Assembly (NCBI RefSeq): GCF_029952525.1
Contig: NZ_JASAOF010000001.1
Span: 310,001 to 374,000, forward strand
DNA: 64,000 nt
Direction of reading: 5' to 3'
DNA from: Saccharopolyspora ipomoeae
GTDB lineage: Bacteria > Actinomycetota > Actinomycetes > Mycobacteriales > Pseudonocardiaceae
Of this stretch, positions 17,534 through 28,114 are shown piece by piece (positions within the stretch are counted from its first letter, which is position 1; every line of letters starts with the position of its first letter). Under the pieces are notes generated by a model. It was not told where the DNA came from. It saw nothing but the letters and a program-made list of their open reading frames with translations, and searched no databases. A program made the position numbers and the translations under genes.

Positions 17534-19324
17534 CTACAGGTACTGGCCCGTGTTGGTGGCCGTGTCGATCGCCCGGCCGGATTCCTGGTTCTTCCCGCTG
17601 ACCAGGGTGCGGATGTAGACGATCCGCTCGCCCTTCTTGCCGGAGATGCGGGCCCAGTCGTCCGGGTTGGTGGTGTTGGGCAGGTCCTCGTTCTCGGCGA
17701 ACTCGTCGATGATCGCGTCCTGCAGGTGCTGGACCCGCAGACCGGGCTGGTTGGTCTCCAGCACCGACTTGATCGCCGCCTTCTTGGCCCTGTCCACGAT
17801 GTTCTGGATCATCGCGCCGGAGTTGAAGTCCTTGAAGTACAGGACCTCCTTGTCCCCGTTGGCGTAGGTGACCTCCAGGAACCGGTTCTCGTCGGTCTCG
17901 GCGTACATCCGCTCCACCGTGGCCTGGATCATCGCGTCCAGGCACGCGGCGTTGTCCCCGCCGAACTCCTTGAGGTCCTCCTCGTGGATCGGGAGTTCCT
18001 CGGTGAGGTACTTGGAGAAGATGTCCTTGGCCGATTCGGCGTCCGGACGCTCGATCTTGATCTTCACGTCCAGCCGACCGGGCCGCAGGATCGCCGGGTC
18101 GATCATGTCCTCGCGGTTGGAGGCACCGATGACGATGACGTTCTCCAGGCCCTCCACACCGTCGATCTCGCTCAGCAGCTGCGGGACGATGGTGGTCTCC
18201 ACGTCGGAGGACACACCGCTGCCGCGGGTCCGGAAGATCGAGTCCATCTCGTCGAAGAACACGATCACCGGCGTGCCCTCGGAGGCCTTCTCCCGAGCGC
18301 GCTGGAAGATCATCCGGATGTGGCGTTCGGTCTCGCCGACGAACTTGTTGAGCAGCTCGGGACCCTTGATGTTCAGGAAGTAGGACTTGGCCTGACCATC
18401 GTCGTCACCCCGCGCCGCGGCCACCTTCTTGGCCAGGGAGTTCGCCACCGCCTTGGCGATGAGCGTCTTCCCGCAGCCGGGTGGCCCGTAGAGCAGGACG
18501 CCCTTGGGCGGGCGCAACTGGTACTGCACGTAGAGGTCGGAGTGCAGGAACGGCAGCTCCACGGCGTCGCGGATCTGCTCGATCTGCCCGGCGAGGCCAC
18601 CGATGTCGCGGTAGCCGACGTCCGGCACCTCTTCGAGGGTGAGGTCCTCGACCTCGGCCTTGGGCACGGTGTCGTAGGCGTAGCCGGCCTTGCTGTCGAC
18701 CAGCAGGGAGTCGCCGGCCTTCAGCCCGGAATCGGCCAGCGGCTCGGTCAGCCACACGACGCGTTCCTCGTCCGTGTGCCCCATGACCAGGGCCCGCGGG
18801 CTCTCGCCATCGGCGTAGGACAGGATCTCCCGGAAGGTGCACACCTCACCGGTCTGTTCGAACGCACCCGCCTCGACCACGGTGAGGGCCTCGTTGAGGC
18901 GCACCGATTGGCCCAGCCTCAGGTCCCCGGTCTCGACGTTCGGCGACACCGCCACCCGCATCTTGCGACCGGAGGTGAATACGTCGACCGTGCTGTCCTC
19001 GTAGGCGTGCAGGAACACGCCGTACCCGCTCGGGGGCTGGGCGAGACGGTCGACCTCCTCGCGCAGCGCCGTCAGCTGGCCCCGCGCTTCCTTCAGGGTC
19101 TCGGTGAGTTTGGCGTTCCGTTCGGTGAGCTGGCTCACTCTCTCGGATGCCTCGGCCAGCCGCTTTTCCAGCAGACGCACCTGTTGAGGCGACTCGTTGA
19201 GCCTGCGGCGCAGCAGTGCGACCTCGTCTTCGAGAAGACGGATCTGGCTGCGGAGCTCCGCGGAGCCCGCACCCTGCTCGCCGTCGCCCTCCTCAGGCCG
19301 GCTGCCGGGACGGTCGTGCTGCAT
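17534..19324 (-). CDS. mpa: Proteasome-associated AAA ATPase Mpa (ARC)
   Basis: Mpa is the hexameric ring ATPase that recognises Pup and unfolds tagged proteins into the 20S core. The 596-residue protein has an N-terminal coiled coil (about 20-95) that binds Pup, then two OB folds (about 96-235). The AAA domain has Walker A GPPGCGKT (280-287) and Walker [11 protein letters not shown] (353-362). The C-terminus is TGQYL, the penultimate-Tyr motif that docks into the alpha ring. ATG 19324 follows GGGAGGAGGG at good spacing; longer frames upstream are non-coding in character. Confidence 0.97.
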   Translation of the reverse strand: MQHDRPGSRPEEGDGEQGAGSAELRSQIRLLEDEVALLRRRLNESPQQVRLLEKRLAEASERVSQLTERNAKLTETLKEARGQLTALREEVDRLAQPPSGYGVFLHAYEDSTVDVFTSGRKMRVAVSPNVETGDLRLGQSVRLNEALTVVEAGAFEQTGEVCTFREILSYADGESPRALVMGHTDEERVVWLTEPLADSGLKAGDSLLVDSKAGYAYDTVPKAEVEDLTLEEVPDVGYRDIGGLAGQIEQIRDAVELPFLHSDLYVQYQLRPPKGVLLYGPPGCGKTLIAKAVANSLAKKVAAARGDDDGQAKSYFLNIKGPELLNKFVGETERHIRMIFQRAREKASEGTPVIVFFDEMDSIFRTRGSGVSSDVETTIVPQLLSEIDGVEGLENVIVIGASNREDMIDPAILRPGRLDVKIKIERPDAESAKDIFSKYLTEELPIHEEDLKEFGGDNAACLDAMIQATVERMYAETDENRFLEVTYANGDKEVLYFKDFNSGAMIQNIVDRAKKAAIKSVLETNQPGLRVQHLQDAIIDEFAENEDLPNTTNPDDWARISGKKGERIVYIRTLVSGKNQESGRAIDTATNTGQYL

Positions 19325-19847
19325 ATCGGCACCCTCCTCCCGTGCTCGTACCACCACGGTACCGGCGATCACCGACGACGGCGGCGTCGTGAGGTCCCGC
19401 CGGATCGCCCAGCGTGCCACAGAAATCGCGGAATACACACGGTCTAAAGAACTTCGTTCCCCGCGCGTCATGTCCTGGCTGGTCGAGCCGGATACCGTGA
19501 GTTGTCGATCATGGTCCGTTCGATACTCCCGGACAACAGCGCAAGACCCCGGGAGATTCCCCGTGACCACGGGTTTTTCCGCTGCGCCACAGCGGTCGTG
19601 CGCGCTCTGCGATCATCCGGGCTAACGACTCCGGCATCCGGGTGGCATTTTCGCTCGGAGCCGCGTCACTTCTCCCATCATTTGGAACAACTCGTCGGTC
19701 CCGGACATTCCGGCCCTCACCGGGAGGAATCGACGGAGGTTGTAATCCGGTTACTCCGCACTCGCGGGGCCCGCGACTCTGATCTACTTACCGCCGCCCG
19801 AGCACAACCCGGCGTCGACAGCCGCAAGAGCACTCCTGGGAGGAGTC
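19325..19847. other. Intergenic region between divergent mpa and the Pro/Gln-rich gene
   Basis: The 523 bp between divergent genes must hold both promoters. I see a TACTTA box near 19784 in front of the rightward gene and a clear Shine-Dalgarno at its start. I see no RNA gene, repeat or convincing small ORF. Confidence 0.5.
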
Positions 19848-20570
19848 ATGACCTATCCGCCGCAGCAGCCTGGTCAGGGCGGGTGGGGAGAGCAACCCGC
19901 GGGGAACGGATTCCCCCAGCAGCCCGCAGGACCCCAGCAGTCGGCACCGCAGCAGCCGGCACCGCAGCAGCAGCCGAACTGGTACGGCAACCAGCACACC
20001 GGATGGGGCCCGGAGCAGCCCGCTCAGGGACAGCCCGCGCAGATGCACCCCGGTCAGCCGATGCCGATGCCGATGCAGCCCGGCCAGCCGCTGCCCCCGC
20101 AGTGGGGCAGCGAGAACGGGCCCGGTTCGTGGTTGCGGGAGCCCGGGGGCTTCGGCGACGTCGAGCCGCCGGCCGAGCAGAAGTCGCGGCTGCCGCTGAT
20201 CCTGTCGATCGTCGCGGCCGTGGTGGTGCTGGCCGGAGCCGGTGTCGGCGTGTACTTCTGGCTCGGCAGCGGCCCCGGTGAGCCGCGCCCGGTCGCCCAG
20301 GAGGTCGTGGCGAAGGTCAACGCGGGCGACTTCGGCACCGTCGGCGCGCTGTTCTGCGAGACCAACAAGGCCCAGCTGGAGACGGCGATGAGCCAGCTCA
20401 GCCAGTGGAAGTTCGACGTCAGGCTCGGCGAGGTCACCGCCAACGGCGACAAGGCCTCGGCGAAGCTCACCGGAACCTACGAAGCCGACGGCGCGTCACA
20501 ACCGGTGGACCAGACGATGGGCCTCGTCGTCGAGAACGGCGAGTGGAAGATCTGCGACCTCGGCCAGTAA
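19848..20570 (+). CDS. Pro/Gln-rich single-pass membrane protein with small outer domain (paralogue 1)
   Basis: This 240-residue protein has about 105 residues rich in Pro, Gln and Gly, one transmembrane helix (about 110-134, LPLILSIVAAVVVLAGAGVGVYF) and an outer domain of about 100 residues. That domain contains PRPVAQEVVAKVNAGDFGTV and ends VVENGEWKICDL, a fold resembling the DUF4878/NTF2-like group. It has two Cys. GGGAGGAG lies before ATG 19848. The neighbour at 20620 repeats the architecture and the motifs PRPVAQ and VVENGEWK, so the pair is a tandem duplication. Function unknown. Confidence 0.75.
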   Translation: MTYPPQQPGQGGWGEQPAGNGFPQQPAGPQQSAPQQPAPQQQPNWYGNQHTGWGPEQPAQGQPAQMHPGQPMPMPMQPGQPLPPQWGSENGPGSWLREPGGFGDVEPPAEQKSRLPLILSIVAAVVVLAGAGVGVYFWLGSGPGEPRPVAQEVVAKVNAGDFGTVGALFCETNKAQLETAMSQLSQWKFDVRLGEVTANGDKASAKLTGTYEADGASQPVDQTMGLVVENGEWKICDLGQ

Positions 20571-20619
20571 CCGAGGCCGCATCAGGGGCACAACAGAAAA
20601 CAATCCAGGGGGATCTCCA

Positions 20620-21324
20620 GTGACGTACCCACCGCAGCAGCCGCCCGGCCAGGGCGGATGGGGGCAGCAGCCCGGCGGCCAACAACCCGGCGGCCAGTTC
20701 CCGCCGAGCGGCGGTCAGCAGTACCCGCAGCAACCGGGCGGCCAGTTCCCGCCCAGCGGCGGCCAGCAGTACCCGCAGCAACCCGGCTACCCGCCGCAGC
20801 AGCCGTACCCGAACCCGTACGGCGGCTACGGCCCGCCGCCGAAGAAGAAGTCACCGCTCCCCTGGATCCTCGGCGGAGTCGGCGGCCTCGTCGTCATCGT
20901 CGGCGTCGTCATCACGCTGGTCATCGTCCTCACCGGCGGCCCCGGCGACCCGCGCCCGGTCGCCCAGCAGGCCGTGGACATGATGAACAACAAGGACTTC
21001 GCCGGGATTCAAGGCCTGACCTGCGACAAGGCGAGCACCGAGGTGCAGGACATGGTCGACACGATGGAAGGCAAGGGGTCCCAGTTCGACCAGCTCGAGG
21101 ACATGGGCATCCCGCCGTCCGAGATCCAGCGGATGGTCGACAGCATGGAGATCAAGTTCATGCTGGGCGATGTCGTGGACAACGGCGACAACACCGCCAC
21201 CGCGCACTTCAACGGCACCATGTCGCTGCACATCGAGGTCATGGGCCAGCGCATGGACCAGGACGTGCCGATCAACGAGACCAACGACCTGGTCGTCGAG
21301 AACGGCGAGTGGAAGCTCTGCTAA
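20620..21324 (+). CDS. Pro/Gln-rich single-pass membrane protein with small outer domain (paralogue 2)
   Basis: This 234-residue protein has a low-complexity arm with tandem copies of GGQFPPSGGQQYPQQPG, a membrane helix (about 84-110, PWILGGVGGLVVIVGVVITLVIV) and an outer domain. The outer domain has DPRPVAQQAVDMMNNKDF and ends LVVENGEWKLC. The arm repeats are encoded by near-identical DNA (about 20690-20780), so copy number may vary between strains. The start is GTG 20620 with GGGGATC upstream. It follows paralogue 1 after 50 bp and is closed by a good terminator. Function unknown. Confidence 0.75.
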   Translation: MTYPPQQPPGQGGWGQQPGGQQPGGQFPPSGGQQYPQQPGGQFPPSGGQQYPQQPGYPPQQPYPNPYGGYGPPPKKKSPLPWILGGVGGLVVIVGVVITLVIVLTGGPGDPRPVAQQAVDMMNNKDFAGIQGLTCDKASTEVQDMVDTMEGKGSQFDQLEDMGIPPSEIQRMVDSMEIKFMLGDVVDNGDNTATAHFNGTMSLHIEVMGQRMDQDVPINETNDLVVENGEWKLC

Positions 21325-21339
21325 CACCCTGACCAGCCA

Positions 21340-21376
21340 AAACGGCCCGCCCCGGAACCCCCGGCGCGGGCCGTTT
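21340..21376 (+). terminator. Terminator after the tandem Pro/Gln-rich genes
   Basis: AAACGGCCCGC pairs with GCGGGCCGTTT (11-bp perfect stem) around a 15-base loop, 15 bp past the stop. The stem ends in TTT. Confidence 0.75.
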
Positions 21377-21389
21377 CCCGTCCCCGGGT

Positions 21390-21480
21390 CGAATGCAGCG
21401 GTTTTCGACCGGTCGAAAACCGCTGCATTCGTCGCGTGAAAACCGCGGTTTTCGTCGCGCGAAAACCGGGGTTCTCGACC
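21390..21480. repeat. GAAAACC/GGTTTTC palindrome cluster, copy 2
   Basis: Bases 21390-21431 are a perfect 42-bp palindrome centred on GGTTTTCGACC/GGTCGAAAACC. A 16-bp perfect palindrome, GAAAACCGCGGTTTTC, lies at 21438-21453. A further GAAAACCGGGG unit follows. The cluster fills the gap between the convergent 20620 gene and trmI, in addition to the ordinary terminator just before it. Confidence 0.8.
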
Positions 21481-21500
21481 GGGGGGCAGCCGTTCGGGGG

Positions 21501-23568
<2,068 letters not shown>

Positions 23569-23574
23569 GGCCGA

Positions 23575-23580
23575 AGGGTA
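23575..23580 (-). promoter_or_regulatory. Putative -10 box of the site-2 protease gene
   Basis: TACCCT on the minus strand, 6 nt from the ATG, with no ribosome site in between. Confidence 0.45.
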
Positions 23581-23666
23581 GTCCGTCGCGGGTGAGGGGG
23601 CTGTGATGCGGCGGGGTTCACGCGCCCGCCACCTGACGTGGGGTGATCGCTGTCGGTGGGCTTCGT

Positions 23667-23672
23667 TAGGGT
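23667..23672 (+). promoter_or_regulatory. Putative -10 box of the RecB-like nuclease gene
   Basis: TAGGGT lies 8 nt before ATG 23681, fitting a leaderless or very short leader transcript. It is divergent from the site-2 protease promoter across 112 bp. Confidence 0.45.
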
Positions 23673-23680
23673 CGAGGACC

Positions 23681-24568
23681 ATGACGGAGATCGCGCAGCA
23701 GCCGGCCCAGCAGGACGAGACGACCCGCCGGCGTCCGGCGCTGTCGCCGTCGCGGGCCGGGGATTTCAAGCAGTGCCCGCTGCTGTACCGCTTCCGCGCG
23801 GTCGACCGCATCCCGGAGAAGGCCACGCGCGCCCAGATCCGGGGCACCGTCGTGCACTCGGTGCTGGAGCGGCTCTACGCGCTGCCGACCGAGCAGCGCG
23901 ACCGGGACCGGGCCGGGGAGATGCTGAACCCGGCGTGGGAGGAGCTGCTCGCCGAGCAGCCGGAGCTGGGCGAGCTCTTCGAGGGCCCGGAGGATCCGGA
24001 GCTGGAGAAGTGGCTGTCGTCGGCGAGCGGCCTGCTCGACGCCTACTTCGAGATGGAGGATCCGCAGCGGCTGCAGCCGGAGGCGTGCGAGCTGCGGGTG
24101 GAGACCGAGCTGCCGTCGGGTGTGCTGCTGCGCGGGTTCATCGACCGGGTGGACGTGGCGCCGACCGGCGAGATCCGCTTGGTGGACTACAAGACCGGCA
24201 GGGCTCCCGGCGAGATCGGCGAGGCCAAGGCGATGTTCCAGATGAAGTTCTACGCCTTGGTGCTGTGGCGGTTGCGGGGCGAGATCCCGCGCCAGCTGCT
24301 GCTGATGTACTTGGCGAACAAGCAGAAGCTCGCCTACGCGCCCGACGAGGACGAGCTGCGCCGCTTCGAGCGAACGCTGGAGGCGATCTGGCAGGCGATC
24401 CTCAAGGCCGGGAAAACCGGGGATTTCCGGCCGAATCCGAGCAAGCTCTGCGACTACTGCGATCACAAGGCCCTGTGCCCGTCCTTCGGCGGCACTCCCC
24501 CGCCCTACCCGGGCTGGCCCGAGGACCCGGCCACCAACGAGGAGTCCATTCTGGACCGAACGGACTGA
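23681..24568 (+). CDS. RecB-family PD-(D/E)XK nuclease with likely Fe-S cluster
   Basis: This 295-residue nuclease has the core motifs GTVVHSVLE (conserved His), GFIDRVDV (metal-binding Asp) and LVDYKTG (Asp and Lys of the catalytic triad). Four Cys are placed as in AddB and Cas4: Cys32 in QCPLLYRF and Cys257, 260 and 266 in CDYCDHKALC. This suggests a 4Fe-4S cluster stapling the nuclease fold. There is no helicase domain and no cas gene nearby, so it is a stand-alone enzyme, probably in DNA repair. It is full length and starts at ATG 23681. Confidence 0.87.
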   Translation: MTEIAQQPAQQDETTRRRPALSPSRAGDFKQCPLLYRFRAVDRIPEKATRAQIRGTVVHSVLERLYALPTEQRDRDRAGEMLNPAWEELLAEQPELGELFEGPEDPELEKWLSSASGLLDAYFEMEDPQRLQPEACELRVETELPSGVLLRGFIDRVDVAPTGEIRLVDYKTGRAPGEIGEAKAMFQMKFYALVLWRLRGEIPRQLLLMYLANKQKLAYAPDEDELRRFERTLEAIWQAILKAGKTGDFRPNPSKLCDYCDHKALCPSFGGTPPPYPGWPEDPATNEESILDRTD

Positions 24569-24596
24569 CCTGGCACGTCGCGGACGACGTGCCAGG
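24569..24596 (+). terminator. Terminator of the RecB-like nuclease gene
   Basis: CCTGGCACGTC pairs perfectly with GACGTGCCAGG around a 6-base loop, starting at the base after the stop codon. Confidence 0.75.
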
Positions 24597-24625
24597 CGCC
24601 GCAGGCGCTTTCTCCTCGTCCCGCC

Positions 24626-24747
24626 GAAGCAGCCGGCACCGCCGCGGGTTCTGACACGTCTTCCGGGGAGGACGGCCGTAGCGCCGTGAATTGGCTCCCG
24701 GAGCCAGAAGGCGTGTCAGGTTCCGCTACCCGCACCGCTGAGCAACT
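24626..24747. repeat. MITE-like intergenic repeat, copy B
   Basis: CTGACACGTCTTCCGG (24651-24666) is inverted with two changes at 24704-24719. The head AGCCGGCACCGCCGCGGG and the tail GGTTCCGCTACCCGCACCGC match copy A at 4881-5025. The spacer inside the stem differs in length and sequence from copy A. It lies between convergent genes. Confidence 0.7.
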
Positions 24748-24761
24748 AGGCCACAGGGTCC

Positions 24762-25607
24762 TTAATCCTCGTACGGGTCGTAGTTCGCGGCCGTGCCGTA
24801 CTCGCCGGCTTGCGTCTGGTCGATGACGGCGAAGCGGGCTCCCGTCGGGTCTCGCAGCACCGCCATGCGGCCGATGCTGGAGTCGTAGGGGTCGACCCGG
24901 ACCCGGCCGCCGTGGGCGATGGCGGTCCGCACCAGCTCGTCGGTACCGATCTCGGCGTCGACGCCGAGGTAGAGGAGCCAGTGCGGGTGGGTGGATTCGG
25001 TGATGAAGTCGCGGATCATGCTGACCCGCGCCAGGACCGACTCGTCGCCGAGGTACCAGACCGAGTAGTCCGAGCGGTGCTCGGTGCCGAACTGCTCGTG
25101 CTCGTACCCGAAGAGCTCCTGGAAGAAGTGGTCGGCGGTCTGGGCCTTGATGGTGACCAGCTCGGCCCACATCAGGGTGCCGGGCAGCCCGACGTCGAAC
25201 TGCCAGGACTCCTCCGGTTCCAGCAGCCCGAACTCGGCGTCGGAGGGGCCGTCGAGCACCGCTTTGCGGCCGATCTTCGGCACCGAGTTGATCGGCACGG
25301 TCTGCACCGCGCCGTGCTCCTCGGCCTCGGCGACCTTGGCGGCGCAGTCGTCGGTGGCGAGGTAGAGCCGCCACTGGGACTGGTCACCGGAGGCGGCGCG
25401 GAGGCTGGCCACCGGGAATCCCTCGCGGAGCGCGATGACGTGCTCCCCGGAGATCGGGTCGGAGTGGGTCTCGTACTCCCAGTCGAAGAGGTTCGCGTAG
25501 AACTCGCGGGCCTTGTCGAGGTTCGTGGTGATCAGCTCGATCCAGCAGGGCATGCCTGCGTAGAGCTGCCACTGCGGCGGCGTCTTCCCCGGAACCACAA
25601 CTGCCAT
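24762..25607 (-). CDS. VOC (glyoxalase/dioxygenase superfamily) protein with two VOC units
   Basis: This 281-residue protein has two vicinal-oxygen-chelate modules: about 10-125 (CWIELITTNLDKAREFYANLFDW) and about 145-275 (MWAELVTIKAQTADHFFQELFGYE). Both have the usual WxEL and FY/FF features. Actinobacterial members of this type are often annotated as glyoxalase/bleomycin-resistance-like, but the substrate is unknown. ATG 25607 is preferred, with GGGGTGG just upstream; ATG 25622 adds five residues. It is downstream of hisG on the same strand, separated by two hairpins, so it is probably its own unit. Confidence 0.8.
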   Translation of the reverse strand: MAVVVPGKTPPQWQLYAGMPCWIELITTNLDKAREFYANLFDWEYETHSDPISGEHVIALREGFPVASLRAASGDQSQWRLYLATDDCAAKVAEAEEHGAVQTVPINSVPKIGRKAVLDGPSDAEFGLLEPEESWQFDVGLPGTLMWAELVTIKAQTADHFFQELFGYEHEQFGTEHRSDYSVWYLGDESVLARVSMIRDFITESTHPHWLLYLGVDAEIGTDELVRTAIAHGGRVRVDPYDSSIGRMAVLRDPTGARFAVIDQTQAGEYGTAANYDPYED

Positions 25608-25693
25608 TGCTGCCACCCCCATCGGCGTCGTCCAAGATCGTCGCCGTCGAAACTACCCGCCCGGTACGACATCTCGACGGGCACCGGTCCTGC

Positions 25694-25743
25694 TCGTGTT
25701 CACCTCGCCCCAGCCTCCTCCGCGGAGGGCGAGGTGAACACGA
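25694..25743. other. Long perfect hairpin upstream of the VOC gene
   Basis: TCGTGTTCACCTCGCCC (25694-25710) is exactly inverted at 25727-25743, a 17-bp stem with a 16-base loop. It lies between hisG and the VOC gene and has no relative elsewhere in the window. It may be a terminator or an operator. Confidence 0.6.
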
Positions 25744-25779
25744 ACGGAGCGGCGGTTACGCCCGAATGGAGCAGCAGCG

Positions 25780-25847
25780 GACAGTTTTAGCCATAATCAC
25801 CCATGATCAACTTCCGTTTTGCCCGGACAGTTATGGCTAAAACTGTC
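25780..25847. repeat. 68-bp conserved-core hairpin element, copy 1
   Basis: GACAGTTTTAGCCATAA (25780-25796) is exactly inverted at 25831-25847. The 34-base centre contains TCACCCATGATCAACTTCCG and TTTTGCCCGG. The same centre occurs inverted at 46720-46753 and again at 62684-62713. It ends 4 bp past the hisG stop, so it could terminate hisG. Confidence 0.8.
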
Positions 25848-25851
25848 ACCT

Positions 25852-26700
25852 CTAGAGGCGGCAGGCGCGGATGTCCGAGGACAGGATGGCCTTGGCCCCG
25901 ACGGCCGCGAGGCGGTCCATGATCGCCGGGGCGTCCTTGCGGGAGACCATCGCGCGCACCGCGACCCAGCGCTCGTCGGCCAGCGGCGCCATCGTCGGCG
26001 ACTCCAGGCCCGGGGTCATCTTCGTGGCCTCGTCGAGCAGGTCCTTCGGGCAGTTGTAGTCCAGCATCACGTACTGCTGGGCGAACACGACGCCCTGCAG
26101 CCGCGCGATCAGCCGGCTCTTGGCCTGCTCCTGGTCGGAGTCGCGGCGCTCGATGACCACGGCCTCGGACCTGCAGATCGAGTCGCCGAAGGCCACCAGC
26201 CCGTGCTGGCGCAACGTCCGGCCGGAGCCGACGACGTCGGCGATCGCGTCGGCGACACCGAGCTGGATGGAGATCTCCACCGCCCCGTCGAGCCGGATGA
26301 CCTCGGCCGTCACGCCGTAGCGCGCCAGGTCGTCGGAGACCAGTCGCGGGTAGGACGTGGCGATCCGCTTGCCCTGCAGGTCGGCCACGTTCCACTCGCC
26401 CGCCCCGGAAGGCGCGGCGTAGCGGAAGGTCGAGCCGCCGAAGCCCAGCGCGAGCCGCTCGTCGACCGGGGCGCCGGAGTCCAGCGCCAGGTCGCGGCCG
26501 GTCAGGCCCAGGTCGAGCTCGCCGGAACCGACGTAGATCGCGATGTCCTTGGGCCGCAGGAAGAAGAACTCGACCTCGTTGGCGTTGTCGATCACGGTCA
26601 GGTCCCGCTGCTCATGGCGCTGCCGGTACCCGGCTTCGGCGAGCATCTCAGAAGCGGGACCGGCAAGCGTGCCCTTGTTGGGCACAGCGACGCGCAGCAT
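25852..26700 (-). CDS. hisG: ATP phosphoribosyltransferase (long form)
   Basis: HisG catalyses the first step of histidine synthesis, joining ATP and PRPP. The 282-residue length indicates the long form with a C-terminal ACT-like regulatory domain (about 210-282), the site of histidine feedback. The N-terminus is [22 protein letters not shown]. The substrate-binding segment [11 protein letters not shown] and the PRPP-type loop near [14 protein letters not shown] are present. AAGGAG precedes ATG 26700. It follows hisE by 134 bp on the same strand, the usual actinobacterial hisE-hisG order. Confidence 0.96.
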   Translation of the reverse strand: MLRVAVPNKGTLAGPASEMLAEAGYRQRHEQRDLTVIDNANEVEFFFLRPKDIAIYVGSGELDLGLTGRDLALDSGAPVDERLALGFGGSTFRYAAPSGAGEWNVADLQGKRIATSYPRLVSDDLARYGVTAEVIRLDGAVEISIQLGVADAIADVVGSGRTLRQHGLVAFGDSICRSEAVVIERRDSDQEQAKSRLIARLQGVVFAQQYVMLDYNCPKDLLDEATKMTPGLESPTMAPLADERWVAVRAMVSRKDAPAIMDRLAAVGAKAILSSDIRACRL

Positions 26701-26765
26701 GGGAACTCCTTCTTGGACAGCACTCAACTTGACGAGCGGTGCAGGTTGCGGGGGTGGGGAAGAGG

Positions 26766-26782
26766 AAGCGGCTTCGCCGCTT
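26766..26782 (-). other. Short hairpin between hisE and hisG
   Basis: AAGCGGC/GCCGCTT forms a 7-bp stem with a TTC loop within the 134-bp hisE-hisG gap. It may be a weak attenuator or a processing site; there is no leader peptide with His codons that I can see. Confidence 0.3.
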
Positions 26783-26834
26783 GCCCGACGGTCCGTGCAC
26801 ACCCACATGTGGTCACCCGCGCTCAGGAGATGAT

Positions 26835-27116
26835 CTACAGGTAGCGGTAGACGTCCTCGGGGGACAGACCACGACCCAGCATGATGACCTGCAGCCGGTA
26901 GAGCAGCTGCGAGATCTCCTCGGCGAGTTCCTCGTCGGACTCGTGCTCGGCGGCCAGCCAGACCTCACCGGCCTCCTCCAGGACCTTCTTGCCCTGGGCG
27001 TGCACACCGGCGTCGAGCGCGGCCACCGTGCCGGAGCCCTCTGGGCGGGTCCGGGCACGTTCCTGCAGCTCGGCGAACAACTCGTCGAAGGTCTTCACAG
27101 TCCTCGATCCTTGCAT
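26835..27116 (-). CDS. hisE: Phosphoribosyl-ATP pyrophosphatase
   Basis: HisE carries out the second step of histidine synthesis, hydrolysing phosphoribosyl-ATP to the monophosphate form. The 93-residue protein has the all-alpha MazG-like fold. [18 protein letters not shown] opens it, followed by [19 protein letters not shown] and the metal-binding [16 protein letters not shown]. Length is standard. ATG 27116 gives an N-terminus like the mycobacterial protein; GTG 27098 (VKTFDEL) is a possible shorter start. It lies just upstream of hisG. Confidence 0.95.
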   Translation of the reverse strand: MQGSRTVKTFDELFAELQERARTRPEGSGTVAALDAGVHAQGKKVLEEAGEVWLAAEHESDEELAEEISQLLYRLQVIMLGRGLSPEDVYRYL

Positions 27117-27123
27117 CCGTCCT

Positions 27124-27148
27124 GGGCGGGTTCACATCGGACCCGCCC
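27124..27148 (-). terminator. Terminator downstream of the homoserine-dehydrogenase-like gene
   Basis: GGGCGGGT pairs with ACCCGCCC around a 9-base loop, 25 bp past the stop of the gene ending at 27173 and just before hisE. Confidence 0.6.
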
Positions 27149-27172
27149 GTTTGCGGGCTCGATCACGGCCGA

Positions 27173-28114
27173 TCAGCGGAAGCCGGTGGTGGCCTCCAGG
27201 ACCGCGCCGAGCGTGTCCTTGATCATCGCAAGCGCGGCCCCGCGCGGGCTGGAGCGCCCTCCCGAGACCGTGACCTGCCCGGCTTCGCCGCAGTCGTAGC
27301 GCACCGCCTTCTCGGGACCGCGCAGCGAGCCCAGCGGGGAACCCTCGGGCTCGGCCGACAGCACCACCCGCACCACGCCCGGCTCGTCCCGCCTCGCGCG
27401 CGCGACCTGGCGCAGCCGGTGACCTGCGGGTACGTCGGGGAGCTGGGCGATGGGTTCGGTCTCGGCGCGGGTCCGAGCCGGGTCCCAGCCCCACAGCAGG
27501 GCGCTGATCAGCCGGAGCTTCGTGGCCGCGTCACCACCGGAGAGGTCCTGGCTCGGGTCGGCCTCGGCGATACCGGCCCGCTGCGCCTCGGCGACGGCCT
27601 CCGCCAGGTCCGCGCCGTCGGCGACGCGGTCCAGGACGAAGGTGGCGGTGCCGTTGACGCAGCCGGCGACCTCGTCGACGTCGAAGCCGCGCAGCACCGA
27701 GCGCGCCAGGTCCCCGGCGGGCATCGCGGCACCGGTGGCGCCGGAGATCCGCACCGACCGGCCCGCGCGCTCGGCGGCCCCGGCCAGCTCCGTCCAGCGC
27801 GCGAGCAGGTGCGACTTGGTCGCGGTGACCACGTGCGCACCCGCGTCCAGGGCCTGCAGCGCCTCGCGGGCCGCCCGGTCGTCGCCGTCGGAGGGAACCG
27901 CCTGGGCGAACACCGCAGCGCCGGTGCGCTCCAGCAGCTCCGGCAGGTCGCTCAGCGACTCCCACTCCCCCGCCTCGCGCTGCCGGTCGCGGCCCCGCAC
28001 GGCCACCAGCCGCAGGTCGAGGCCGTGCCGGCGGCCGCGGTCGGCGACCAGCTCGGCGTAGGCGCGACCGACCGGCCCGTGCCCGGCCAGCACGATCGGG
28101 ATCGGGGTGCTCAC
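27173..28114 (-). CDS. Homoserine dehydrogenase-like oxidoreductase (short form)
   Basis: This 313-residue protein has an N-terminal Rossmann motif (VLAGHGPVGRAYAELV). VTATKSHLLA and GATGAAMPAGDLARSVL follow at the positions of the catalytic region of homoserine dehydrogenase, then CVNGTATFVLDRV. It lacks a C-terminal ACT domain, so it is shorter than the usual enzyme of about 430 residues. It may reduce aspartate semialdehyde or a related keto substrate. GTG 28114 overlaps the HAD stop (GTGA), so the two are translationally coupled. The exact substrate is uncertain. Confidence 0.75.
   Translation of the reverse strand: MSTPIPIVLAGHGPVGRAYAELVADRGRRHGLDLRLVAVRGRDRQREAGEWESLSDLPELLERTGAAVFAQAVPSDGDDRAAREALQALDAGAHVVTATKSHLLARWTELAGAAERAGRSVRISGATGAAMPAGDLARSVLRGFDVDEVAGCVNGTATFVLDRVADGADLAEAVAEAQRAGIAEADPSQDLSGGDAATKLRLISALLWGWDPARTRAETEPIAQLPDVPAGHRLRQVARARRDEPGVVRVVLSAEPEGSPLGSLRGPEKAVRYDCGEAGQVTVSGGRSSPRGAALAMIKDTLGAVLEATTGFR

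Noticed and set aside
19325..19847. A small RNA or tRNA in the long gap between mpa and the Pro/Gln-rich gene
   Set aside because: I could not fold a cloverleaf or find a conserved RNA motif, only promoter-like boxes.
23681..24568. A Cas4 gene
   Set aside because: Cys placement and nuclease motifs are similar, but there are no cas neighbours or array, and the protein is longer than typical Cas4.
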